A DNA stretch of 51,757 bases from Chara braunii (taxonomy: Eukaryota > Streptophyta > Charophyceae > Charales > Characeae): NCBI GenBank assembly GCA_003427395.1, contig BFEA01000054.1, positions 887,678 to 939,434 of the forward strand, given 5' to 3'. The position numbers and the translations under genes are program-made. The notes beneath the pieces were generated by a model. The model worked only from the letters and a program-made list of their open reading frames with translations, did no database searches and had not been told where the DNA came from. Positions 27,701 to 34,622 of this stretch are shown here, one piece after another (the stretch's first letter is position 1; each line of letters begins with the position of its first letter).

Positions 27701-29955
27701 GATTTGGTGGGTGCGCTTTCTACGCCACCAGACATCTAAGCCTCTGAATGGATACCTGAGGGAAAAAAGGGTTCGTGATACTCGTAGTGGATGGATATGG
27801 GCAACGTTTGTTAGGCTCATCCCCTATCTATCTCAATTGCATGCGCCTTAGGGATGGTCATGCCTATTGCGTCAGTCTTAGGGATGGTAATGACTGTTAC
27901 AAAATCATACGTTTGTTAGACTCGTACCCTAGGTATTCCCAATTGTGTCAGTCTTAAGGGCCGCGGCAGTGCCTATCACAAAGTCGTCCAGTGAAGGCAT
28001 TGAAGCTTGCGTACATGGGATGTGATGAGTCGGTAGGTGAAACTCCGATGAAACAGTTTGTCGTAGCCCCTCGTTTGTTGTCCTCTTCTCCCTCTCTGAC
28101 TGCGTTTTACCCGACAGTTCTGTTTGACGATATGCATCTCATCGGTACGACATACGTGGACGAAACGGGTGTATATTTGATCCATACTCAAGTTCCCGAA
28201 GTACCTCTGGAAATGATATGTGGTGAGATATATGAGTAATAGCTGTGCTTTTGTATGTGTGTCTGGATAGGGTGACCTATAACTAATCTGTTGTGACAAA
28301 ATATATCCTCATTGGTATGATATACGTGGTGTGACGAAATGTATCCTCATTGGTATATTTGATCCATACTCAAGTTCCCTCAAGTTCCCTTCGTAACTCT
28401 GCAAATGATATGTGGTGACTCCGGTGAGCTATGAGTGCCAGCTGTGCTTTTGTCCGTGTATGGATCGGGTGACCTGTAACAACATTGATCGACTGTGGCT
28501 TGTCGGTTGCTTGTGGTGGCTGGCTCGTGGTCGTCGCTGAGTGGCATTTTTTTCCGTCCTTGGTTGTTTTCCCTGACCTCGTGTGTTCTCCAGATTTGCC
28601 AAGCGCATTTGCAGCGGTCTGGAAGTACGAGGGAACGTCTAATCAATGCTGGTGCTTTGGGTGGAGATGGAGATGATGGAGGTACTATGGGGATGGGAAT
28701 GCGGCAGGGGGACGTGATGGGTGGTGGAGGGGAAATGAATGTCGTCCAAAGCGAAGAGAGGGAAAGGAGAGATCCACGTTTAGAAGTTGCTTCCCCTCCT
28801 CACAATATGATGATGAGCAATGGTGGTATGTGTGTTGCAGGCCCCATCTCAAGTGGGCCTGCGATGTCGATGGCAGACAGCCTTGTATCGATGTCCGACG
28901 ACGAAGATACACAGTCTGACCCTGCTGCTGCTGCTGCCGATGTTGCTGCGCAACTTGCAGCATCGTCATCATCTGCAGCGGTGCTGTCGTCTGTTCTCTC
29001 CTCTCTTGGAGCAGAGGGTGGGGCCGCCATCACAGCGGCGCTCGGCAACGTTGGATCGGTATCGTCGACCATGGCAGGCGTGCGGCAGTCTTTTCAACAT
29101 CAATCTCTGGAAGACATGATGGCCCCGTCAGGAATGGCGGGTCTTGGAACGTCTTCAATGGGACGGGGGGGGTCACAGTCTCCACAGCTCGGTGGAGTCG
29201 GCGGAGCAGAGGATGGGGAGGGGGGGATGGGCCATGTGAGCAGTGATGGCAGAGTCGATGGGTCTGGTGATGGCTCAGGTTCGATGAACTGTAATGACGT
29301 TGGTGGAGGTGGTGGAGGGGTACTTGGCAATTTGTCGGGTCCGAGAAGTATGGGAGGAGGGACTGGGGGTGTAGACGATGGTGGGAATGGCATGCGGGGT
29401 ATGGGGAATGGGGGCCTCTCCCCAGTTCACAGAGGTGGCGAGCAGCTATCGGGTGACAGCGGAGGAGCAATGCAGCCATTATCTCCACTGCCCGGGACCT
29501 TGCCACCGATGACGATGGGAATGCACCAAGGCCTGTTGGGTGGACCGCGACCTGCAGGAAGCATGATGTCCAGTGGCGGCGGTGTGCTTAGCCCTGGTGC
29601 AGAGATGCAAGAGTACAAAAGGCCAAGAATAGCCGAACCATCACAGTATGATGCACCGCCTCCAGGTCTTGATCCTCCAGCCTACATGCCCCCCCCCCCG
29701 CCGCCCCCTCCCCCCCCCCCCCCTCCGCCACTTCCCCACTTGATTTCGGGGTATGGCAATCCAAGCTCCAACATGCACCCGCCATCCCGTGCTATTCAAC
29801 CTCCGTTTGCCCATCTCCCTTTTCGGCCAATGCACATGCTGCCGCCCCACATGATGCCTGGGTACGGACCCTTCCAGCATATGCCACCACCGGGTCCAGG
29901 ATACTACAGTCTCCCTCCAATGCCTGCTCCTCCGCCGCCCTCCGGACAGCCGTGA
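6730..29955 (+). CDS. CID-domain (RPRD/Rtt103-like) protein, 5'-incomplete, seven exons
   Basis: Seven exons join in one frame into about 660 residues: 6730-6862, 7986-8022, 8971-9099, 9942-10089, 13551-13690, 14659-14694 and 28594-29955. The first three give the C-terminal two thirds of a CID domain (motifs FLYLANDILQNSRRKG, EYWKVLP, IDIWEDRKVFG). CID proteins bind the phosphorylated C-terminal tail of RNA polymerase II and act in 3'-end processing and termination in the nucleus. Exons 4-6 and the start of exon 7 form the RPRD coiled-coil region (LVSLLKDVLQIQ, ESKLEHVRTQTQ). Exon 7 adds an acidic patch (SMSDDEDTQSD), an Ala/Ser stretch (AAQLAASSSSAAVLSSVLSS) typical of plant members, Gly/Met-rich low complexity and poly-proline. 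All introns are GT-AG. The exon(s) coding for the N-terminal CID helices were not found and may lie upstream of the window. Family assignment is firm; the individual orthologue is not. Confidence 0.9.
6863..7985 (+). other. CID gene intron with TTAA-type MITE
   Basis: GT at 6863 to AG at 7985. It contains the MITE at 7111-7295, a poly-T run near 7655 and a (GT)n run at 7824-7850. Nothing else was recognised. Confidence 0.8.
7111..7295. mobile_element. TTAA-flanked MITE, ACCACTAGTACC ends
   Basis: The left end TTAAACCACTAGTACCTTTG matches the inverse of the right end CAAAGGTACTAGTGGT. About 185 bp, non-coding, with inner palindromes (GGGGAAACACTAGTCCCC). It lies in a CID intron. Confidence 0.68.
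7986..8022 (+). CDS. CID gene, 37-nt micro-exon
   Basis: The acceptor AG at 7984-7985 and donor GTAAGT at 8023 bound 37 nt. The first base completes the split Arg codon of the previous exon, then it reads DGDDANRVVYRL, which aligns with the loop before the last CID helix (family pattern: V..RL followed by IWEERRVFG). Gene finders easily miss an exon this small. Confidence 0.88.
8023..8970 (+). other. CID gene intron with ~120-bp imperfect duplication
   Basis: GT at 8023 to AG at 8970. Positions 8447-8565 and 8566-8700 are two diverged copies of one segment: both carry a GAAGA(A/G)AAG core, a GGCATGG-type block, a CAATTGT block and a CT-rich tail. No gene seen. Confidence 0.7.
8971..9099 (+). 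CDS. CID gene, exon with IWEDRKVFG motif
   Basis: It is 129 nt, phase 0 at both ends, with acceptor CTCTGCAG and donor GTGAGC. It reads IDIWEDRKVFGARG, the signature last helix of CID domains, then a basic/serine linker (PPRKSKSSSSMPK). Confidence 0.92.
9410..9585 (-). pseudogene. Possible decayed LINE-like coding fragment
   Basis: The minus frame beginning WERPSNTPPD, at the same GGGAGCGCCCAAGC boundary as the LINE at 4899, stays open for 58 codons (SYSWLRLRSFEGNSVWDALR) to a stop near 9413. The shared start suggests a related retroposon, but no diagnostic motif follows. It sits in a CID intron, next to a SINE tail. Could be chance. Confidence 0.25.
9587..9712 (-). mobile_element. tRNA-derived SINE
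   Basis: Minus strand: Pol III A box TAGCCCAGTCGG, an anticodon-loop-like CTGTTGA, B box ACGTTCGAATC, then an A-rich tail (9587-9625 on plus as T-rich). The CTGTTGA loop and TAGCYCAGTYGGT D-arm resemble tRNA-Asn (GTT), although the anticodon stem is decayed. Related copies lie at 31800-31978 (minus) and 26424-26605 (plus). Confidence 0.6.
9942..10089 (+). CDS. CID gene, exon after the CID domain
   Basis: It is 148 nt, with acceptor TTTGCAG and donor GTAATC. It reads VPGPLMSLMVAFQAVHEAAA followed by DEETVLGKSTSVYEEVQRLE, matching the region between CID and coiled coil in plant RPRD-like proteins. It ends in phase 1 and supplies the G of a GAG codon in the next exon. Confidence 0.88.
10635..10745. 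mobile_element. 111-bp MITE, CTACCGTCTTCACC ends
   Basis: Starts CTACCGTCTTCACC and ends GGTGAAGACGGTAG (14-bp perfect inverted ends). The subterminal CGGTCATT/AATGACCG also pairs. The interior has a TGGACTGGAAATTGCACCAA core shared by the other copies. Confidence 0.78.
11052..11176 (+). repeat. (CT)n microsatellites
   Basis: Runs at 11052-11093, 11101-11112 and 11142-11176, intronic. Confidence 0.95.
11539..11715 (+). repeat. Minisatellite, ~27-30 bp units
   Basis: About six degenerate units built around GACTTTTGCCT(G/T)(T/G)GGGA(C/T)(A/G)(C/T)GACTTTTG. Confidence 0.7.
13551..13690 (+). CDS. CID gene, coiled-coil exon
   Basis: It is 140 nt, with acceptor TTTATCAG and donor GTGCGT. It reads SPRIPALAEQLHVKQAALEE then CIEQLEACEARRSHLVSLLK, a heptad-like dimerisation helix of RPRD proteins. 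It follows a 3.46-kb intron. Confidence 0.9.
13691..14658 (+). other. CID gene intron
   Basis: GTGCGT at 13691 to CTGTGCAG ending 14658. One end of the TTAA-type MITE family (TTAAACCGCCAGCAC) lies at 13930-13950, with a GGCTGGCAGTGCCAGCC palindrome near 14019. Otherwise nothing is named. Confidence 0.75.
14659..14694 (+). CDS. CID gene, 36-nt micro-exon (ESKLEHVRTQTQ)
   Basis: It is exactly 12 codons, phase 0 on both sides, with acceptor CTGTGCAG and donor GTACTG. The peptide matches the conserved QESKLE-x-VRTQ-x-Q heptads of plant CID/RPRD proteins and reads straight on into ICQAHLQRSG of the last exon, so no exon is missing in the 13.9-kb intron that follows. Confidence 0.87.
14987..15417. 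repeat. Perfect-like tandem duplication, 2 x 217 bp
   Basis: Units begin TGGATGGAGCTGGATAATG at 14987 and 15204. They differ by only a few substitutions (for example GTAACGTCC/GTAATGTCC), so the duplication is recent. Intronic; no gene inside. Confidence 0.9.
16014..16052. mobile_element. CTACCG MITE, one end only
   Basis: AATGACCAGGTGTTCTATTC then GGGTTACGGT matches the right subterminal part and end of the family, without the left half. Another diverged single end is GGGGGAAGACGGTAG near 23915. Confidence 0.4.
17355..17790 (+). pseudogene. Decayed coding-like stretch in intron
   Basis: One plus frame reads LSGKVTKTLQPTVNESLKRN, then VVDFCAKYYRRVFKYATVI, then, past five stops, protein-like pieces (LVLEAGCFGCDSCVRNLLSL) for about 140 codons. 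I do not recognise it. It may be an old retrocopy or transposon gene. Low confidence. Confidence 0.2.
19203..19310. repeat. TTAA-family MITE ends, scrambled
   Basis: CACTGGTGGTTTACACCACC followed by AGTACCC near 19268 is two family ends back to back (a palindrome of GGTGG/CCACC). Further single ends are seen at 9826 (GGTACTGGTGGTTACC), 13932, 20605 and 21278. Family frequent in the gene half. Confidence 0.4.
19862..19984. mobile_element. Foldback element 1
   Basis: The arm CCATGTTCTAG...ATTCATTCTCATTTTGC (19863-19896) is mirrored by GCAAAATGAGAATGAAT...CTAGAACATGG (19949-19983). Total about 120 bp, MITE-like, no coding. A further ATTCTCATTTTCC piece lies at 20287. Confidence 0.7.
20001..20104. 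mobile_element. Foldback element 2
   Basis: TTTTTTGTCCTTTGTGC (20001-20017) and GCACAAAGGACAAAAAA (20088-20104) are a perfect 17-bp inverted pair with a 70-nt spacer. It starts 17 bp after the preceding foldback. Confidence 0.7.
20183..20290 (+). repeat. Two 54-bp direct repeats
   Basis: GGGCCATACTGATC and TGTATTCTTCCGC recur at 20183 and 20237 with small changes. Confidence 0.6.
20728..20931. mobile_element. CTAGGCTACCAG MITE, truncated copy, opposite orientation
   Basis: Starts CTAGGCTACCAGCCGGGCCG, carries the GTCACATCGAAATTC block in inverse orientation to the 5.1-kb copy, then loses its far end in A/T-rich sequence exactly where a truncated retrozyme begins (20932). Confidence 0.72.
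20932..21045 (+). mobile_element. Retrozyme-like fragment (R7), 5'-truncated in ribozyme loop I
   Basis: Begins AGCCTCCTGATGAGTCGG. CTGATGA is 20938-20944, stem II GTCGG/CCGAC (20945-20949, 20957-20961) is perfectly paired, GAA is 20962-20964 and ACAGTTTG 20965-20972. The 5' strand of stem III and the cleavage site are missing. It abuts the A/T-rich end of a truncated MITE (20728-20931). The tail is the family standard, ending CAGTTCTATTTGACGATG. Confidence 0.65.
24073..24223. mobile_element. TTAA-flanked MITE, clearest copy
   Basis: TTAA (24073-24076), then GCTGCCAGTACCTTTCCCA; the other end is TGGGAAAGGTACTGGTGG, then TTAA (24220-24223). Inverted ends of about 19-23 bp. The TTAA duplication is the piggyBac-type signature, but no transposase is present, so the superfamily is an inference. 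Confidence 0.7.
24756..24784 (+). repeat. G29 homopolymer
   Basis: Twenty-nine consecutive G, then CGCG. Able in principle to form G-quadruplexes; may also be a read artefact. Confidence 0.95.
25567..25985 (+). repeat. Minisatellite: 20-bp units, then longer degenerate units
   Basis: GCCAAGGAAGCAAACGATCA is repeated three times exactly (25567-25625). After that come irregular 30-60-bp units mixing GTTAACCAGGCCAAC, TGTTCTCCAGG and CCAAGGAAGCAA. Confidence 0.8.
26390..26468. repeat. 31-bp inverted repeat enclosing the SINE A box
   Basis: The left arm 26390-26420 and right arm 26437-26468 are complementary (GTTTAAAGTTTAAACAACCA against TGGTTGTTTAAAGTTTAAAC, one mismatch, continuing into TTGTTTTCAAT). 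The loop is 16 nt and holds part of the SINE promoter. Confidence 0.8.
26424..26605 (+). mobile_element. tRNA-derived SINE, third copy with insertion in D-arm
   Basis: A box TAGCTCAGTTGG (26428-26439), then about 25 extra bases, then ATACCCATGAACTGTTGAA and a decayed B box GAGTTAGACTCC (26513-26524). An A/G-rich tail follows near 26578-26600. Member of the same family as the 9.6 and 31.9-kb copies but in the plus orientation. Confidence 0.5.
28020..28134 (+). mobile_element. Retrozyme-like fragment (R8), 5'-truncated
   Basis: Begins at TGATGAGTCGG, with stem II GTCGG/CCGAT, GAAACAGTTTGTC and the full pyrimidine-rich tail to CTGTTTGACGATAT. It lies in the last intron of the CID gene, sense orientation. 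The cleavage site is missing. Confidence 0.6.
28594..29955 (+). CDS. CID gene, last exon
   Basis: The acceptor is TTCTCCAG at 28586-28593 and the stop codon is TGA at 29953-29955 (453 residues). It starts by completing the coiled coil (ICQAHLQRSGSTRERLINAG). An acidic/Ser segment, the Ala/Ser stretch, about 200 Gly/Met/Ser-rich residues, a short basic EYKRPRIAEP motif and a C-terminal Pro/His/Met-rich tail follow. A C homopolymer tract (29689-29728) codes for about 14 prolines and is a likely spot for sequencing or replication slippage. The long open frame extends upstream of the acceptor (to 28495), but that part reads as intron. Confidence 0.9.
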   Translation: MCQAHLQRSGSTRERLINAGALGGDGDDGGTMGMGMRQGDVMGGGGEMNVVQSEERERRDPRLEVASPPHNMMMSNGGMCVAGPISSGPAMSMADSLVSMSDDEDTQSDPAAAAADVAAQLAASSSSAAVLSSVLSSLGAEGGAAITAALGNVGSVSSTMAGVRQSFQHQSLEDMMAPSGMAGLGTSSMGRGGSQSPQLGGVGGAEDGEGGMGHVSSDGRVDGSGDGSGSMNCNDVGGGGGGVLGNLSGPRSMGGGTGGVDDGGNGMRGMGNGGLSPVHRGGEQLSGDSGGAMQPLSPLPGTLPPMTMGMHQGLLGGPRPAGSMMSSGGGVLSPGAEMQEYKRPRIAEPSQYDAPPPGLDPPAYMPPPPPPPPPPPPPPLPHLISGYGNPSSNMHPPSRAIQPPFAHLPFRPMHMLPPHMMPGYGPFQHMPPPGPGYYSLPPMPAPPPPSGQP

Positions 29956-30245
29956 TGGGGGAAAGCAGTGTGGAGTTTTGTTCTGGTAGTGTGAAAAAGT
30001 GTAGAAACTGGGTGAGCTGGAAAGTTCCTGCCAAGTAAGGGGGTCTGTCTCAGGGTGACAGATGCAGCTTTTGTTGGTCCTGGCGGCACTTAGAGGGCAC
30101 TTAGGAGGGCCAGTGGTCCGGCCGCTGGGGCGATGTACAGAGGTAATACATGACTTTAGGTAGCTCTCTTGCATATCGGTGACAACTTCTATTGTTTTCT
30201 TTCTTAGGGTGAGAGTTGGCGATGACGTATACTATTTTATGTACT

Positions 30246-30276
<31 letters not shown>

Positions 30277-30420
30277 ACATCTTAAGCTTGGCCATTTATT
30301 CTCATCCAGAGAATGAAACTTTTCTACCTCTCCAGGATTTGCCGGTGTCAGAGCAGATTTTCTCTTCCCCTGCGTTCTCATCATCGCGTGGTGTGCCAAT
30401 TGAATAAATCGGATATATCA
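29956..30420 (+). other. 3' UTR of the CID gene with poly(A) signal
   Basis: The stretch after the TGA contains an (ATC)n run at 30245-30276 and a canonical AATAAA at 30403-30408. The true cleavage point is unknown. No other gene starts nearby on the plus strand. Confidence 0.5.
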
Positions 30421-31468
30421 TTGGGACGAGTGCACTGAGGTATGCTGTCACATATGTCTTGTGTGGGATGCGAGTTCGGTCAGGGAAGTTTCTGCGTGTG
30501 CCGCGCGATCCGACATCGTCCTGTTGCACTGTGCTGATGACGGGGAGATGGCACAGTAAGTTTTGGCGGAGACGGAGGCTGGTGATGTGTATTGGAAAGA
30601 GTGATCTGCACCAGGGTGGGTGGGGAGCAGGGACGGGGAGAGCAGTTTCATCTGGGGAGTTTTTTGTGGAGATGGAGGCAAGGGCGTCCAGGGGGAGCGT
30701 GGGTGGGTGGGGGGGGAGTAGCAATTACTGTTGACAAAGTCTGTCGTGCTTGAAGCGGGAAGCTTGAGGGCATAAGATGGCAGACTCTGTGGGATGTGAT
30801 CCACAACCGCTTGTAGTGGGCGGGGGTGAAGATGCCCTTGACCGATTCCTGGGGCCCCAAGACGGCTTGGGGGCTTGTGGGGATTAATTACCTTGGGGGT
30901 CTTCGGAGTCTCAAGGGGGTCAAGCGGTGTCGTGTAATATGCAATGTTATAGCATTATAGCATTGATGATTGATATATCTGTCACGCCTGTGCATGCATG
31001 CAGATTTGGAAGTCAGACCTTCTGAGTTTTTTCTTTTTTTTCTTTTTTTTTTTCTTTTGTTTTTGGCATGCAATTTTGTTAGCTGTTTGGGCTTGGATGG
31101 AGTTCAAGCAGGCAGGCATCTGATTGCATGCATCACATGTCTTTATTATACAAAGAGGCAGCATGAACAGGGCAAAAAGAAGGGCCATTTTATTATTTGA
31201 TGATGCCTACATCTTTTAATCTGTTGAAGTTTGAAAGATGTGCACACTCGTCATCTTTTGTGTACGCTCATCCGACATCCACTCCGCACCGAGTTTGTCA
31301 GTCGGCTTCTTTCTTATACCTGTTCTCAGAAAAAAGAAGCCAACCAATGAAAAACAGGCCTTGTGGCCAGCCGCTCTCCGCTTTATTCTGGGAAGCACCA
31401 ATCCACCCTTCCCATCGGTCCGATAGCTTCCTTCAAGAGTTTGGTCAAGTCTCTTTCGATATAAAACA
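30421..31468. other. No gene recognised downstream of the CID gene
   Basis: Mixed sequence with T-rich run near 31028-31055. Short frames on both strands have no known motif. Confidence 0.4.
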
Positions 31469-31582
31469 CTACCGTCTTCACCCGAACCGACCTCTGTCAT
31501 TATTGCCGTATCTGGACTGAAAGTTGCACCAAAGAAAATTCAGCTATAACGACCATGCGTTCTTTTCGGGTGAAGACGGTAG
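31469..31582. mobile_element. 114-bp MITE, CTACCGTCTTCACC ends
   Basis: CTACCGTCTTCACCCGAA to TTCGGGTGAAGACGGTAG, an 18-bp perfect inverted end. Core TGGACTGAAAGTTGCACCAA. Confidence 0.8.
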
Positions 31583-31799
31583 TCAGCATTTCACTTTGCT
31601 TTTGTTTTACTCTTTGGCGGTCGTACTTCTACGGAACTTTAAATCTTTTTCCTTTTCTTAATTAATTGCAGTTTCCAGCGCTAGGAATCTCACCGATCGT
31701 TCAGGGAGGAGAACCAACCATCTCCGTTGATGTTCCATCTTAGCTCAAGGGGGGCAAAATTTTCGCTCAATGCTCTGCCAGTTGATCTCCATCCTTTTT

Positions 31800-31978
31800 T
31801 TTCCTTCTTCTTTGTCTTCTTTGTTTTTGTTTTTGTTTTTGTTTTCAAAGGGCGCTGGCCCTTTAACTGACTGGCCCCAGGCAAGTCAAAATGATTTTAT
31901 TCTCTTCGTCTGAAGGTATCGGGATTCGTTCTTCAGTCCGTGTTTCAACAGCTCCGAGGTGTACCAGCTGGGCTGGGC
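31800..31978 (-). mobile_element. tRNA-derived SINE, second copy
   Basis: Minus strand: TAGCTGG-type D-arm (AGCCCAGCTGGTACACC), GCTGTTGAAACAC anticodon region, B box GAACGAATCCC, a short body and an (AAAAC)n tail ending near 31800. Same order and spacing as the 9587-9712 copy. Confidence 0.58.
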
Positions 31979-32471
31979 CCGTCGGTCGTCGATCTCGATC
32001 CTTCATCTCGGCAGTTCGATCTCATCTGTTCTTGTTGTTAAATGTAAACAAAGTCTGTAATATGCCAACTAGTCCTCGTGTGTGTGTGTGTGTGTGCCAC
32101 CGCTCAAGCATTGAATGTTGGAGGTGCGACCCGGCAGGCGTTGTCGGGAGGTGGCATGTTTGCACACACGCACAAGCAAATGCTGCCGGACGACGGGCGC
32201 TGCACACACGACAAATTACGCTGGCGTCGCTGGATGCCATGAGGTGTCGTCACATTCTGACCCTCGACAGGACGAAAGATTGCTGTGGCTGCAATGGGTT
32301 GCTGTCGTACGTCTCAAGTGTCATGCGGAGGAGAAATTATGCCGCGGCTGCCATCGGGGGCTGTCACATGTTGGTTGTCACACACAGAGGAGGACAATTT
32401 TACATTGGCCGCCATGAGGAGATCCAACCGTGATCTACAATCGCTTCGCTCTCGAGGCATCAAATCTCACT

Positions 32472-32664
32472 TTTAGGCTTGGGCTGGGCTGTTCGCTCCA
32501 TGCATGTTTGTGTGCTGCGAACCAATCGGTGCACTGAACTTGGATCGTCAAACTACGGTCTTCATCTTGATAGAACATGCTGTCATTTTCACGGCATCGA
32601 GAATGAAAATTGGGCCAAATACAGATATAATATGACCGTACGTTCTTTTCGGGGGTGATGCCTA
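32472..32664. repeat. Duplicated segment, copy 1, carrying a decayed CTACCG MITE
   Basis: The leader TTAGGCTTGGGCTG and GTTCGCTCCATG is followed by a MITE remnant from 32553 (CTACGGTCTTCATC). It repeats in the next 200 bp with about 196-bp spacing. Confidence 0.65.
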
Positions 32665-32873
32665 CCCTTTAGGTTTGGGCTGTGCACTGTTTGCTCCATG
32701 TATGTGTTTGTGCGGTGAACCATCCGGTGCATTGAAACTTGCGTCGTCAAACTACTGTCTTCACCCGAAATATGAATGTATTGTCATTTCTGCCGCATTT
32801 GGAGTGCAAAATTGGACCAAATGCAGACGCAATGACGGTACATTCTGTTCGGGAAAGACGCTGAACAAAACGG
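32665..32873. repeat. Duplicated segment, copy 2, carrying a decayed CTACCG MITE
   Basis: TTAGGTTTGGGCTG and GTTTGCTCCATG, then CTACTGTCTTCACCCGAA from 32753 to GTTCGGGAAAGACG. The MITE and its flank were duplicated together. Confidence 0.65.
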
Positions 32874-33090
32874 TAGAGATTGGGGGGGGAGACCCATGGC
32901 AAAGCTGATACAGTGTAGGAATTCCTCTAGTCGTTGGGTAGATCAACAGGAGCCGACAAGGTGTTGGAATGGCTCGCCACGGTTATAAGCTTTTTATGCT
33001 CCGTCTTTTTCAATCACCTGGCCAGCGTCAGCTTGGCCATCCCGACTCAGTGTCAGAATGGCTGGCTCGCCACTCATGGTTGTAACCGCG

Positions 33091-33260
33091 TAGTGGGCTG
33101 ATTCTTCAACATCCTGCGAAGTGGGCTTAAGGAAAAAAAAAGAAAAAAGGTTTTAGTTGCACACTCTGTGTCCCAAGCTCAAATGTCAGTAAAGGTTGTA
33201 GTGGGCTGATTCGTCAACATCCTGCGAAGCGGGTTTAAGAAAAATAAAAAAGAAAGTGAG
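33091..33260 (+). repeat. Two ~106-bp imperfect direct repeats
   Basis: GTAGTGGGCTGATTC(T/G)TCAA and CATCCTGCGAAG recur at about 33091 and 33198, each followed by an A-rich run. Confidence 0.65.
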
Positions 33261-33394
33261 GGCTGGAAGGCCTCCAAAAGGTTTTGAATGCTAGATAGGG
33301 TATATAAGTGGAGCATTTGGTGTCATGAATCGTCTCAGACGGAGTCAGACCACATTTCTGCATCTTTCGAGTTGAGAGAGGTTTTGGTAATATG

Positions 33395-33965
33395 AAACTT
33401 GTGGCCGACTGACAAGTTTCATGTAGTTACGAAAAGCGAAAAGTGTAATTAGCAAATGCTCAATAAGAAACTTGTGGCTTTGAAGTTGAAAATGTGAAGG
33501 GTAGTTACGAAAAGTGCAATTAGGAAAAATGCTCGATAATAAACTTGCGGCTTTGAAGTTGAAAATGTGAAGGGTAGTTACGAAAAGTGCAATTAGCAAA
33601 TGCATCATCAGTTTGCTGCTGTGGGGGATGCAGCATGGGGGCGTGTTGTGGCGAAACGAGAGTCGGCAGTGGGAATGGTCGTGTTGCTTAGTGAGCGAAA
33701 ACCGCTGCGTGTTTTTTAATTTTCTTGTTTTCACGAGGCGGACGAAATCAGTCGTGAATGAAACGAGAATCATGAGTAGGAGTGGTGGTTGCTCGTTGAG
33801 TGAAAACCACTGCGTTCACCTGCCTCGCCCCCCCCCCCCTTGCTCGTGAGGAGAAGGACGAAATCAATCGTGAACGAAACAAGAAGCATCCGTGTGAGTG
33901 GTGGTTGCTTATTGAGTGAAAATCACGGCTTGTTTTTCGTTGTTTTTTTTAACGAAGAGAACGAA
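33395..33965 (+). repeat. Two successive minisatellites
   Basis: 33395-33600: three 73-78-bp units with AAACTTG(T/C)GGC and GTAGTTACGAAAAG. 33670-33965: three 104-118-bp units with GTTGCT(C/T)(A/G)(T)TGAGTGAAAA and GACGAAATCA(A/G)TCGTGAA. A C10 run lies at 33830. Confidence 0.7.
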
Positions 33966-34584
33966 ATCAATTGTGGTGGTTTGGCCAACTCGACGGTTGA
34001 ACTGAACTGACTGCAAGGATTGTGCAAGGATAGGGAAATGACAAGCTTTCGCCTGTAGCTTCTTCTTCTTCTTCTTTTTTTTTTTTTTTTTTTTTTTTTT
34101 TTGATTTTGCTTTCGCCTGTAACTCGCGTGCTAGTAAAATCAAATTTGTCAATTGCGCCCTATATCTAATCCAAGCCGAAGACATTGCCAATTTGTCAGT
34201 GAGCATCCGTTCGCAGAGAGTGCTGGTGTCCTGAGATGAGCGCAGCGAGAACAGACTTCTTCTTCTTCTTTTTTTATTTGTTTCTTTTTTTTTCTCAGTA
34301 GAACAGGAATCTTGTGTGGATGAGGAGGAGGAGGAGGGAACAGAAGAAATAGCAGCTGGGGGAATGAAGGGATACTCAGTTGAATCATGGATCGGTGAAA
34401 AGACAAGCATTCTGAGGGATGTGTAATTAAATGATGCTACTGGGCCCAACAAACAGCCACTTTTAGTTTTCTCGGATGTCTTCATTCCGTTTTATTTCTC
34501 ATTTTTAACATTTTACTATTTTGTAAGAGTGTGCATTCCGTTGTCCCGGAAAACTTCTCCTGCCTCTAGAATACGGCTGACATC

Positions 34585-34622
34585 CTGTCTCTTATACACA
34601 TCTAGATGTGTATAAGAGACAG
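34585..34622. other. Tn5/Nextera mate-pair junction adapter (assembly artefact)
   Basis: CTGTCTCTTATACACATCT is followed at once by its inverse complement AGATGTGTATAAGAGACAG, a 38-bp perfect palindrome. This is exactly the doubled Tn5 mosaic end left at circularisation junctions of mate-pair libraries. It marks unremoved adapter, and the sequences on either side may not be contiguous in the genome. Confidence 0.97.

Larger units (their letters stand above)
14695..28593 (+). other. 13.9-kb intron of the CID gene
   Basis: It is bounded by GTACTG at 14695 and TTCTCCAG at 28586-28593; the two flanking coding pieces are contiguous in the protein. It holds the 217-bp duplication, several MITEs and foldbacks, one SINE, two truncated retrozymes, a G29 run and minisatellites, each listed separately. 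Between these (15.42-16.0, 16.1-17.3, 17.75-19.75, 20.3-20.7, 21.05-24.07, 24.79-25.56, 26.61-27.79 kb) I see non-coding sequence and nothing I can name. Confidence 0.85.

Noticed and set aside
28820-29785. Long antisense and shifted frames opposite the last CID exon
   Set aside because: Shadows of the GC-rich coding exon; the sense frame has the family motifs and correct splice phase.
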